Numbered from the stretch's first letter, positions 45,028 to 52,210 are shown. The stretch is 64,000 nucleotides of DNA from Flavobacterium enshiense DK69 (GCF_000498495.1 NZ_AVCS01000024.1:1-64000); one strand, 5' to 3'. The notes: generated by a model not told the origin, from the sequence alone. Translations and numbers: made by a program.

Positions 45028-45486
45028 CTAAGCAGCATTGTGCTGATTGTATTCTTTTAATAAAGTCAGCATGACCGGTGTGGAATTCATTAGATTATCA
45101 CGCAGCGGGCATCTTTCTTTTACGGTATCTATCCATTCCTTCAATAGTGTCAGCGGCGCTTCGGAAACAGGCTTCACAACAACCTCTATTTTTCTGAAAC
45201 CGGCCCTGGAACGGGTTTGCATCCCTTTTATTTTTTTAGTTTCAAGTTCACCTACAATTTCCACTTCCAGCGATTGCAATTCAATACCCAATTCTTTCGC
45301 CACAATCAAACCTACCGCATTGATACTTCCGGCAAAACCCGCAAGCAGATAATCGGTTGGACTTGGCCCTTCACTGAACTCCCCGGATACCGAATTACTG
45401 ATCACCACATTGAAATCGTTGGTTTTTACCAAGAACTGGTTATCGGCCCCTGAAACACCGTTTACCGTTACTATTCTATTACTCAT
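45028..45486 (-). CDS. OsmC/Ohr-family protein lacking the first conserved cysteine
   Basis: Protein of 152 residues with the OsmC fold pattern EGPSPTDYLLAGFAGSINAVG (about 39-59), then a strand-rich middle and VKERCPLRDNL (Cys126). OsmC/Ohr peroxidases use two Cys; the first normally sits in the AGC segment, but here that position is Ser54 (AGS). Thiol-peroxidase activity is therefore doubtful and a binding or other role is possible. It is the last gene behind three tandem small-peptide genes and two leader ORFs, one Cys-rich, hinting at a link to cysteine or sulfur status. Confidence 0.8.
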   Translation of the reverse strand: MSNRIVTVNGVSGADNQFLVKTNDFNVVISNSVSGEFSEGPSPTDYLLAGFAGSINAVGLIVAKELGIELQSLEVEIVGELETKKIKGMQTRSRAGFRKIEVVVKPVSEAPLTLLKEWIDTVKERCPLRDNLMNSTPVMLTLLKEYNQHNAA

Positions 45487-45510
45487 ACCTTCTGGATATT
45501 ATTTTAAACA

Positions 45511-45696
45511 TTAGACGAACAAGAATTCGATATCCTCGGCGTTGATTTGCAGAATTAACAATTCTGAATCAGCAATTAATCCTTCACTTACTGCAGCAAC
45601 TGTAGTAAATAGGCTTCCTAACAAATAACTTTGTGCGTTTTCTATTGACGATACTATCGATTTAATTCTTTTTATTTTATTTTCTAAAACTGTCAT
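45511..45696 (-). CDS. Small tandem paralogous peptide, copy 3
   Basis: Protein of 61 residues. The N-terminal half is basic and nearly identical to its two upstream paralogs (NKIKRIKSIVSSIENAQ, residues 6-22). The C-terminal half is acidic and hydrophobic (ADSELLILQINAEDIEFLFV). Three residues (TTVAA region, 31-38) are extra relative to the other copies. There is no signal peptide, Cys or double-glycine. I do not recognise the family. It lies 24 bp before the OsmC-like gene and is probably co-transcribed. Confidence 0.6.
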   Translation of the reverse strand: MTVLENKIKRIKSIVSSIENAQSYLLGSLFTTVAAVSEGLIADSELLILQINAEDIEFLFV

Positions 45697-45725
45697 GATA
45701 TTATTTTTTTATTGATTGAACTTAA

Positions 45726-45902
45726 TTAGATGAACAGGAATTCATTTTCCTCACCGTTGATTTGAACGATTAACAATTCCGAATCAGCGACCAATTCTTC
45801 ACTTATTGCCGGTAATTGATTTACTAATAAATCGTTTTGCGCATTTTCTATTGATGACACTATCGATTTAATTCTTTTTATTTTATTTTTTAAAGCTGTC
45901 AT
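45726..45902 (-). CDS. Small tandem paralogous peptide, copy 2
   Basis: Protein of 58 residues, ATG at 45902, stop at 45726. It starts MTALKNKIKRIKSIVSSIEN and ends LLIVQINGEENEFLFI. The 29-bp spacer to copy 3 matches the spacer between copies 1 and 2 almost exactly, so tandem duplication of the whole unit is recent. The central part (residues 23-36) is the most variable. Function unknown; see the copy starting at 46108 for context. Confidence 0.6.
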   Translation of the reverse strand: MTALKNKIKRIKSIVSSIENAQNDLLVNQLPAISEELVADSELLIVQINGEENEFLFI

Positions 45903-45931
45903 GATATTATTTTTTTATTGATTGAACTTAA

Positions 45932-46108
45932 TTAGATGAATAGGATTTCGTTATCCTCCGCATTGATTTGAATTATCAACGATTCCGAATCAGCCACCAA
46001 CTCTTCAATCTCTTCAGTGAATTGACTTCCTAACAAAGTATTTTGTGCATTTTCTATTGACGATACTATAGATTTAATTCTTCTTATTTTATTTTTTAAA
46101 GCTGTCAT
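45932..46108 (-). CDS. Small tandem paralogous peptide, copy 1
   Basis: Protein of 58 residues, ATG at 46108, stop at 45932. It begins MTALKNKIRRIKSIVSSIEN and ends with an acidic stretch ADSESLIIQINAEDNEILFI. The charge layout (basic first third, acidic last half) and heptad-like Ile/Leu spacing suggest an amphipathic helical peptide. No modification, transport or immunity gene is nearby, so a RiPP or bacteriocin role is not supported. It starts 39 bp after the Cys-leader terminator and is first of the set with the OsmC-like gene. Confidence 0.6.
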   Translation of the reverse strand: MTALKNKIRRIKSIVSSIENAQNTLLGSQFTEEIEELVADSESLIIQINAEDNEILFI

Positions 46109-46146
46109 GATTTATATTTTTTTATCGATTGAATTTAATTTGAAAT

Positions 46147-46184
46147 AAAAAAGTCCTTTCGGATTTGTTACCAAAAGGACTTTT
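46147..46184 (-). terminator. Attenuator terminator after the Cys-rich leader
   Basis: Stem AAAAGTCCTTT/AAAGGACTTTT (11 bp) with a 14-nt loop and U-run on the minus strand. It is 24 bp past the leader stop and 39 bp before the first small-peptide gene. The transcript loop segment UUGGUAACAA can pair over 10 nt (one G-U) with UUGUUGCCAA in the Cys codons. Confidence 0.8.
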
Positions 46185-46207
46185 ACAGTTTGAACTATAA
46201 CTTGAGA

Positions 46208-46309
46208 TTAACTCATCCGATATTGGCAACAACAATAATACAAGCAGTAGTGCTTACAAGCCCACTTCATGCGTTTAATAAATTTATTATTAATGATTGT
46301 CGTTTTCAT
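46208..46309 (-). CDS. Cysteine-rich leader peptide
   Basis: ORF of 33 codons, ATG at 46309, TAA at 46208. Cys at 18, 22, 26, 27 and 28 (segment WACKHYCLYYCCCQY) plus four Tyr make it look like a cysteine-sensing leader. It is followed by a strong terminator and then by genes read in the same direction. Unlike the Phe and Met leaders, no segment downstream of the control codons is a clean complement of the terminator 5' arm; TCGGAT at 46220-46215 can pair with ATCCGA at the loop/3'-arm border. The switching mechanism is therefore less certain. Confidence 0.7.
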   Translation of the reverse strand: MKTTIINNKFIKRMKWACKHYCLYYCCCQYRMS

Positions 46310-46350
46310 TTTTTTAATTTTTGCTGTATTATTTATGCTGTAATCATTTC

Positions 46351-46383
46351 AAAAAAAAAGCCTCTGCAGTTTAGCAGAGGCTT
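46351..46383 (-). terminator. First attenuator-type terminator of the small-peptide/OsmC operon
   Basis: Perfect 10-bp stem AAGCCTCTGC/GCAGAGGCTT, 6-nt loop, nine Us on the minus strand. It lies between two leader ORFs, 42 bp before the Cys-rich one. Its 5' arm CCUCUGC is complementary to GCAGAGG inside the upstream leader ORF. Confidence 0.88.
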
Positions 46384-46411
46384 AATTCTATATTTAAATT
46401 TTACTTTCAAT

Positions 46412-46480
46412 TTAAACAATAGCGTCCTCTGCGGAAATATTCCACTTGCAAGTATGCATATAACGTTTAATTGAGTTCAT
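46412..46480 (-). CDS. Upstream leader peptide in tandem with the Cys-rich leader
   Basis: ORF of 22 codons, ATG at 46480, TAA at 46412; the middle reads IKRYMHTCKWN (residues 4-14). No amino acid is strongly repeated, so the sensed residue is unclear (single Met, His, Cys, Trp). It contains TTTCCGCAGAGGACGCT, nearly the same RNA core as in the Met leader but in another reading frame. GCAGAGG to CCUCUGC spacing (46 nt) and the ATG-to-core distance (48 nt) match the Met leader. A promoter-like TTTG-N20-CAATTTTG (one mismatch) lies at 46534-46503 on the minus strand. Confidence 0.65.
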   Translation of the reverse strand: MNSIKRYMHTCKWNISAEDAIV

Positions 46481-46590
46481 CTTTTCTTCGTATTTGATGG
46501 GGCAAAATTGGAAACTAATTTTGAATTAACCAAACAAAAAAATAAATTTTAACATTTACCCTTGTTGATTACACATCTTAATACAAGTAT

Positions 46591-47487
46591 TTATTTTTTA
46601 ACAAATTTAGACGTAGCCTTACCTTGATCTGAGGCAATATCAACAAAATACACCCCCGCATTCAAGTCAGACACATTAATCTGAGCTTCTGAAACAGCAC
46701 TAAAGTTATTGCTTTTCACAATGCGTCCGTTCAAATCCAAAATCTGAATATTATTTATTTGGGCACTGTTTTTAACAGAAAAATTCAAAACATTCGAAGC
46801 TGGATTAGGATAAACAGAGAAGTTCTCAGCAAAAAACTCACTGGTACCCAACGTCCTGCTCACTGAAAAAGAATCGATTCCAATGTAATCAGAATTAACA
46901 CCGGTTGGCCCTCCATTCTCAACAAAATATCTAAATGCTATTTTACAATTTGTTGCCGAAGCCATACCACTTACGGTATAAGAATACTGCGTCCAAGCAC
47001 CAGGATAATTAGAGGCAACCAGGGTTGGATTAATATCCAACGCTAACGTGGTATAATCCCCCACTCCGGTTGGCCCAGAAGGATTTGCCGAAGAAGCCCC
47101 ATTGGCACTTATTCTCAACTGCAATCTGTCCGCATAAGCCTGAGGACTAATCGTTCTAGTATAAAAAGTTATAACATCTCCATTAACAAGACTAATTACA
47201 GGCGTAATTAACCAATTACTAATAGTCCCTGCACCAGTTACACTATTGAAATTACAAGCCGCATAAGAGTTTGCGTTTCCTGCATAAGAATTAAAAGGAC
47301 CCGCAGCTGCCAAAGGAGTACCTTGAAACCAATTTGGAACCGTCCCCACAGTTGAACTTTGATTTATTGAAGACCAACCTAAACCGGGAAGGGCAGTCAT
47401 ATCATCGAAATTTTGCACAAGTAAATTTTGCCCATGAATTGACAAAGCAGTCATCAATAAGCCACTGAATAGTATTTTTTTTATCAT
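46591..47487 (-). CDS. Secreted choice-of-anchor J protein with T9SS sorting domain
   Basis: Protein of 298 residues with signal peptide MIKKILFSGLLMTALSIHGQ. Residues about 22-210 resemble the choice-of-anchor/cleaved-adhesin jelly roll (LLVQNFDDMTALPGLGWSSIN, SNWLITPVISLVNGDVITFYTRT, YSYTVSGMASATNCKIAFRYFVENGG, DYIGIDSFSV). The last about 75 residues are a type A T9SS domain (FSVYPNPASNVLNFSVKN ... LDLNGRIVK ... GVYFVDIASDQGKATSKFVKK). It would be exported to the cell surface or medium by the gliding-linked type IX system. Confidence 0.88.
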   Translation of the reverse strand: MIKKILFSGLLMTALSIHGQNLLVQNFDDMTALPGLGWSSINQSSTVGTVPNWFQGTPLAAAGPFNSYAGNANSYAACNFNSVTGAGTISNWLITPVISLVNGDVITFYTRTISPQAYADRLQLRISANGASSANPSGPTGVGDYTTLALDINPTLVASNYPGAWTQYSYTVSGMASATNCKIAFRYFVENGGPTGVNSDYIGIDSFSVSRTLGTSEFFAENFSVYPNPASNVLNFSVKNSAQINNIQILDLNGRIVKSNNFSAVSEAQINVSDLNAGVYFVDIASDQGKATSKFVKK

Positions 47488-47638
47488 ACCTTATGTTTTT
47501 ATAATTACACTCAAATATAGCTATATAATCCATAACAATTTTACTAAAAATGTGATTTAGTTGCAGAGTAGCCATCTTTTTAACATTTTATCCTCATTTA
47601 ATTTATTTTTAATAGAAAAAGAAAAAAAACAAAATTCG

Positions 47639-47668
47639 TTTGCAGTTTCAATTTCTTTCATACATTTG
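47639..47668 (+). promoter_or_regulatory. metK promoter
   Basis: TTTG at 47639-47642, an 18-bp spacer, then TACATTTG at 47661-47668. This is the best full match in the window to the Bacteroidota -33/-7 pattern. The predicted start near 47674 gives a leader of about 120 nt holding the SAM-II-like element. Confidence 0.75.
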
Positions 47669-47678
47669 CATCCGAAAC

Positions 47679-47730
47679 CAGAGGAAAAATTTGAACTGAT
47701 TGCAACCTCAATAAAAAATGCTAAAGCAGT
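47679..47730 (+). promoter_or_regulatory. Probable SAM-II riboswitch upstream of metK
   Basis: P1 is GAGG (47681-47684) with CCTC (47706-47709). The loop contains ATTTGAACTGATTGCAA. Downstream is AATAAAAAATGCTAAAGCAGT with the conserved GCUAAA. Loop ACTG can pair with the following CAGT as the pseudoknot. Layout and conserved AUUUG / UUGCA / UGCUAAAG segments match the SAM-II family as I remember it; the class is known mainly in Alphaproteobacteria with some in Bacteroidota. It lies 6-60 nt into the predicted metK transcript. TGCTAAAG can alternatively pair with CTTTAGGCA at 47742-47750. Confidence 0.7.
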
Positions 47731-47797
47731 ACCCACTACTCCTTTAGGCAATCCCTGCAATTATTTTTCCTCACTAAAATTTAAAAATAATTAAATT

Positions 47798-49048
47798 ATG
47801 GCTTATTTATTTACGTCAGAATCAGTGAGCGAAGGACATCCGGACAAAGTTGCGGACCAGATTTCAGATGCTTTAATCGATAATTTCTTGGCCTTTGACG
47901 CCGATTCTAAAGTAGCTTGCGAAACGCTAGTTACTACAGGACAGGTTATTCTTGCAGGAGAAGTAAAATCCAAAACTTATTTGGATGTTCAGCAAATTGC
48001 ACGTGATGTAATCCGTAAAATCGGATATACAAAAAGCGAATACATGTTTGAAGCCAATTCATGTGGTGTTTTATCTGCCATTCATGAGCAATCGCAGGAT
48101 ATCAACCAGGGAGTTGACCGTGCCAGCAAAGAAGAGCAAGGCGCCGGTGACCAAGGAATGATGTTTGGTTATGCAACCAACGAAACTTCTGATTACATGC
48201 CATTGGCTCTGGATTTATCCCATAAGTTATTACAGGAGCTTGCGGCTTTACGAAGAGAAAATTCAGCAATCACTTATTTACGCCCTGATGCAAAATCTCA
48301 GGTAACGTTAGAATACGACAACAATAACAAACCGGTTCGTATTGATGCTATCGTAATCTCTACACAACACGACGATTTCGCTGCAGAAGCTGAAATGTTA
48401 GCTAAAATCAAGAAAGATATCATCGAAATTTTGATTCCGAGGATTATTGCAAAATATCCTCAATATGCACATTTATTCAACGATAAAATTCAGTACCACA
48501 TTAACCCTACCGGAAAATTCGTTATTGGCGGACCTCACGGAGATACAGGGTTAACAGGAAGAAAAATTATCGTAGACACTTACGGTGGAAAAGGAGCTCA
48601 CGGAGGAGGCGCTTTCTCTGGAAAAGACCCTTCTAAAGTAGACCGTTCTGCAGCATACGCTACGCGTCACATCGCTAAAAACCTTGTAGCTGCTGGAATC
48701 GCTGATGAGATTTTAGTTCAGGTTTCTTATGCAATCGGTGTAGCAAAACCAATGGGAATCTATATCAATACTTACGGAACTTCTAAAGTAAGTTTAACCG
48801 ATGGGGAAATCGCTAAAAAAGTAGAAGCTATTTTCGATATGCGTCCTTACTTCATCGAACAGCGTTTAAAATTAAGAAACCCAATCTACAGCGAAACAGC
48901 CGCTTACGGACACATGGGACGTAAACCGGAAACTGTTACGAAAACTTTCAAATCACCAGGCGGGGAAGAGAAAAAAGTTACCGTAGAATTATTTACTTGG
49001 GAAAAACTGGATTATGTTGATCAGGTAAAAGCAGCTTTCGGATTGTAA
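47798..49048 (+). CDS. metK: S-adenosylmethionine synthetase
   Basis: Enzyme of 416 residues making SAM from methionine and [26 protein letters not shown] at the start, [12 protein letters not shown] (about 116-127), [24 protein letters not shown] and [23 protein letters not shown] are diagnostic. The final region carries a Bacteroidota-type insertion around [28 protein letters not shown]. The 5' leader holds a probable SAM-II riboswitch, so product feedback on expression is likely. The terminator is at 49065-49099. Confidence 0.96.
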   Translation: MAYLFTSESVSEGHPDKVADQISDALIDNFLAFDADSKVACETLVTTGQVILAGEVKSKTYLDVQQIARDVIRKIGYTKSEYMFEANSCGVLSAIHEQSQDINQGVDRASKEEQGAGDQGMMFGYATNETSDYMPLALDLSHKLLQELAALRRENSAITYLRPDAKSQVTLEYDNNNKPVRIDAIVISTQHDDFAAEAEMLAKIKKDIIEILIPRIIAKYPQYAHLFNDKIQYHINPTGKFVIGGPHGDTGLTGRKIIVDTYGGKGAHGGGAFSGKDPSKVDRSAAYATRHIAKNLVAAGIADEILVQVSYAIGVAKPMGIYINTYGTSKVSLTDGEIAKKVEAIFDMRPYFIEQRLKLRNPIYSETAAYGHMGRKPETVTKTFKSPGGEEKKVTVELFTWEKLDYVDQVKAAFGL

Positions 49049-49064
49049 TTCCAAAAGTTTAAAC

Positions 49065-49099
49065 ATAAAAAAACCATCTGTTGTTGCAGATGGTTTTTT
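49065..49099. terminator. Bidirectional terminator after metK
   Basis: Stem AAACCATCTG/CAGATGGTTT with loop TTGTTG, A-run on the left and T-run on the right. It lies between convergent metK and the small membrane ORF. Confidence 0.85.
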
Positions 49100-49102
49100 G
49101 TT

Positions 49103-49388
49103 TTATTCAAAGGTGGCAAAAAGAATAAAAATCACTACTGACAATATCAGAAATACTATCATCGGCTGGTACTTTTTCAAGTCAAATATCCCATTCTTTA
49201 TCTCGTAATTCCATCGATACAAAACAGAAAGAGCAGATACTATTACCAAGCCAATAACAGCGATGGCACTTTCATCCGAATAGTTCTCCTTTATCAAAAT
49301 ACCTTACTGCCAACATCAACCCAAGACTAAATAGGGTTATTCTTTTCGTGACATTTACCATTTTTTCGTGTTTGCTTTCCATAGCCAT
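49103..49388 (-). pseudogene. Possible frameshifted small membrane protein
   Basis: Two overlapping reading frames make sense together. The first (ATG at 49388, stop at 49272) encodes MESKHEKMVNVTKRITLFSL then GLMLAVRYF before leaving frame. The second, open from a TTG at 49297 to 49103, continues IKENYSDESAIAVIGLVIVS and two hydrophobic segments ending VVIFILFATFE. A one-base shift near TTTTGATAAA (about 49290-49297) would join them into a protein of about 97 residues with three membrane segments. It starts 4 bp after the stop of the outer-membrane protein gene, so it was or is the last gene of that operon. It may instead be two separate small ORFs. Confidence 0.45.
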
Positions 49389-49391
49389 AAT

Positions 49392-52166
49392 CTATAAAGC
49401 ATATTTCAGGCTCAGGATCAAATAACGCGGCTGAACAACATAGGTTGAAAAACTGCTTATTCCTCCCAACTGCTTAAAACTGCTCTCATTAATCGATTTA
49501 GTATCCAATAAATTCGTTCCTGACAATTTCCATTCCCATTTGCTGCCCTTCTTTTGATACATCAACGCTGCCGATAAGAAATCGTATTCGGTATCCGACG
49601 TTCCTTTTTTATTTCGGTTGTGATAGAAGGAATACTCCGAAGTAAATGAAAATGCATCAAGGAAATAATACTCTAATGTTACCGATGGGCTGTCAACATA
49701 AAATATATCGTTGGAAAAATCGTTAACCGTATAATTGTATGCAAACTCAATGTTCGGAATCTTTTTAAAATTGGTTGAGAATTTCAGGTTATAATTTTGC
49801 GTAAAGGATTCGGTAGTCTGTACTTCATTTAGATTATCCTCGAAATCTGAATCGTCGCCAACACTAATGTTATTAAACTTACTCCAATTCAGGCTGGCAC
49901 CAAAAGAAGCCTTGTAATAACGAAGGAAAGAACGCCCATAGGTACCGCTACCTGAAATAGTCTCGTCGGCAAAATTCGAATTCATGTTAACCGATGACGA
50001 AACCTGATTATTTCCCACGAACAACACTTTACTCTTTATCGCATCGATTTGTTTAGTATAGGTAAGATTCGCAAAAATATTTTCAAAATTAAACATGTTG
50101 TATTTAAAATAACGCAGGGAATGCACCTGAGACAATGAGTTCTCTAACATTCGATTCCCTTTAAAGAAGCTATTGTAATTTGAAAACACGTAACCCTCGG
50201 CCAATTTATTAATATCTGTAAAATTATTGGCCATGGTGTAATTATATGTCAATGTTTCCGATTTTTTCAACTGCCATAGCGCATAGAAATCAGGCAGGAA
50301 TCTGCCGAAAGAATTTTTGTTTGATGTCCCAAGTTGCTCATCATTAGTCTGATAATAATGTACGCTGAATCCCGGATTAAATGTAAATTTTCCGGTCATG
50401 AACTTATAATGCAGCGCTGCAAAAACATCATTAAAAGCATAATTCACATCATTGTTATTGGTCTGATCATTCAGGTCATTCTGCGAACCACTATCCAAAA
50501 TCTGAAAAATATGGGAGTTAAAGTTCTGATACGAGTAGGTATTCCCGAAAGTAAAATTGATATTGCTCTTTGGTGTTACCATGTAATAATAGTCCAGCTT
50601 AGCGTCTACCTTATTGGTTTTCACAAAACGATTTTGGGTGATGTCATTTCGATTTTCATCCGTATCATAACCTGGCAGTAAACTAGGCTGGCCGGGTACA
50701 TCTACAAATGGCAAGAAAGCCAAATTTGCATTATAGAACGGGTCTTCGTCCTGATACAAATGCTGCATTTCGAAAGCAAAAACCTGCTTATCGTTTAGTG
50801 TATAATAGTAGTTCAGATTTTGATTGAAAGAGAATGGGTTTTGTTTCTTTTGCGAATAAACGTCATTGTATTGCGGAACCGAAATTCCGTTAAGAGTCGT
50901 TACCGAATTAGATATCAACGACGTATTTTCATCCTGTTTAGAACTTTTAACCAAAGCATCGTAGTCGAAATGCACTTTTTCCGAAGGCACATAACTCGAA
51001 CTCAATTTTAAAAAGCCTAATTCACTGTCTTGTTTGGTAGACGAAGTTTCGTCATTGAATGTGGTTGTATTTAAACTTTCGTTGATACGCGTCGATTTTA
51101 CATTGGTCAGCAAATCGGTCTTACTTCCCATCAACACACCGAAACCACTTATTGTCCATGCTTTCGAAGGATTATAACTGAAATTGGCCGCTCCGAATTT
51201 GGTATCGATTTCCTTTGCCTGATTGTTTCGCAAACCCATAATACCCAAATCGTTGGAAGCCACATTAAAACTTGTTCCTCCTCTTCGCATCATGTTTTTG
51301 AATCCGCCGGTAAACTTGAAATAATCCTGCATTGTGAGCGGCAATTCACCTATATTATTAAAGTTCCCGATGACATTCACACTGTATTTCGGATTGTAGT
51401 AAAACAGCTTCGGATTGATAATGTGCCGGTCTTCTTCATGACCTACACCAATACCCGCGGTCATGTCACCAAACCAGAAGTTCTTTTTCCCTTCTTTCAG
51501 CTTGATGTTAAGCGCCACATTTTCCTCATTGTTTTCGAGCCCTTTCAGATTGCTGACCTCATTATAATTTCTCAGTACCTGAATTTTGTCCAAGGCATCG
51601 GCCGGGATGTTTTTAGTTGCAATTTTGGTATCGCCATCGAAGAAATCTTTGCCCTCAACCATAATTTTCTGCACTTTCTTTCCTTCCACCTGGATTTCAC
51701 CGTCCTTGTTCACTTCCACACCGGGCAGCTTCTTCAGAACGTCTTCCAGTTTTCGTTCCGTACCGTTTCTGAAGGAATCTGAATTATAAATAATGGTATC
51801 ACCGCTAATAGAAACAGGCATTTCCTTAACGATTTCAATCTCCTTAAGCATAGTACCTTCCTTCAGAACAATGTTTCTAACGATGTTTTCTGTTCCGGTT
51901 TTTATAGTGGTTTCATAAGGTTGAAACCCTACATAACTTACTTTTATGTCGTAGACAGCATTAGGATGCAATGAAATCTGAAAGCGTCCTTTTTCATTGG
52001 TAATGGAATAGCCGTCCATAGCTTTTGTAGCCTGATTCACAGCCATAATATTGGCCATTTCCAAGGCTACGCCGGTCGTATCTTTGATAACTCCTTCAAA
52101 TTTCACATCCTGCGCGAAAGTGATTGTTGTTACAAGGAGCATAACAACAAAATATATGTTTTTCAT
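49392..52166 (-). CDS. Outer-membrane beta-barrel protein (TonB-receptor-like, PF14905 type)
   Basis: Outer-membrane protein of 924 residues. A signal peptide (to about residue 18) precedes a carboxypeptidase-regulatory-like domain (VKFEGVIKDTTGVALEMANIMA ... YDIKVSYVGFQPYETTI, about 20-105). A plug-like domain follows (SGDTIIYNSDSFRNGTERKLEDVLKKLPGVEV, about 120-215). The rest is a large barrel rich in aromatic and Asn residues ending LILSLKYAL with a terminal hydrophobic residue. It is the usual partner of GLPGLI proteins. Its ligand is unknown. Energy could come from the TonB system encoded at 8999-11973. Confidence 0.85.
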   Translation of the reverse strand: MKNIYFVVMLLVTTITFAQDVKFEGVIKDTTGVALEMANIMAVNQATKAMDGYSITNEKGRFQISLHPNAVYDIKVSYVGFQPYETTIKTGTENIVRNIVLKEGTMLKEIEIVKEMPVSISGDTIIYNSDSFRNGTERKLEDVLKKLPGVEVNKDGEIQVEGKKVQKIMVEGKDFFDGDTKIATKNIPADALDKIQVLRNYNEVSNLKGLENNEENVALNIKLKEGKKNFWFGDMTAGIGVGHEEDRHIINPKLFYYNPKYSVNVIGNFNNIGELPLTMQDYFKFTGGFKNMMRRGGTSFNVASNDLGIMGLRNNQAKEIDTKFGAANFSYNPSKAWTISGFGVLMGSKTDLLTNVKSTRINESLNTTTFNDETSSTKQDSELGFLKLSSSYVPSEKVHFDYDALVKSSKQDENTSLISNSVTTLNGISVPQYNDVYSQKKQNPFSFNQNLNYYYTLNDKQVFAFEMQHLYQDEDPFYNANLAFLPFVDVPGQPSLLPGYDTDENRNDITQNRFVKTNKVDAKLDYYYMVTPKSNINFTFGNTYSYQNFNSHIFQILDSGSQNDLNDQTNNNDVNYAFNDVFAALHYKFMTGKFTFNPGFSVHYYQTNDEQLGTSNKNSFGRFLPDFYALWQLKKSETLTYNYTMANNFTDINKLAEGYVFSNYNSFFKGNRMLENSLSQVHSLRYFKYNMFNFENIFANLTYTKQIDAIKSKVLFVGNNQVSSSVNMNSNFADETISGSGTYGRSFLRYYKASFGASLNWSKFNNISVGDDSDFEDNLNEVQTTESFTQNYNLKFSTNFKKIPNIEFAYNYTVNDFSNDIFYVDSPSVTLEYYFLDAFSFTSEYSFYHNRNKKGTSDTEYDFLSAALMYQKKGSKWEWKLSGTNLLDTKSINESSFKQLGGISSFSTYVVQPRYLILSLKYAL

Positions 52167-52210
52167 AAATTGTATTAGAAATAAAAGATTAAAAGGTTTA
52201 GACTATCAAA

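Noticed and set aside
45511..46108. The three small peptides as RiPP or bacteriocin precursors
   Set aside because: No Gly-Gly leader, Cys/Ser/Thr-rich core, modification enzyme, dedicated exporter or immunity gene is near. Tandem small ORFs alone are not enough.
46208..46309. The Cys-rich 33-residue ORF as a metal-binding peptide
   Set aside because: The Cys are clustered next to Tyr in the second half, directly before a terminator and in series with another leader ORF. Attenuator leader is the simpler reading, though a product is not excluded.
47561..47794. A plus-strand 77-codon ORF ending just before metK
   Set aside because: It runs through the metK promoter (47639-47668) and the SAM-II-like element, and its composition is K/F/S-rich like random AT-rich DNA. 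The upstream regulatory reading explains the sequence better.
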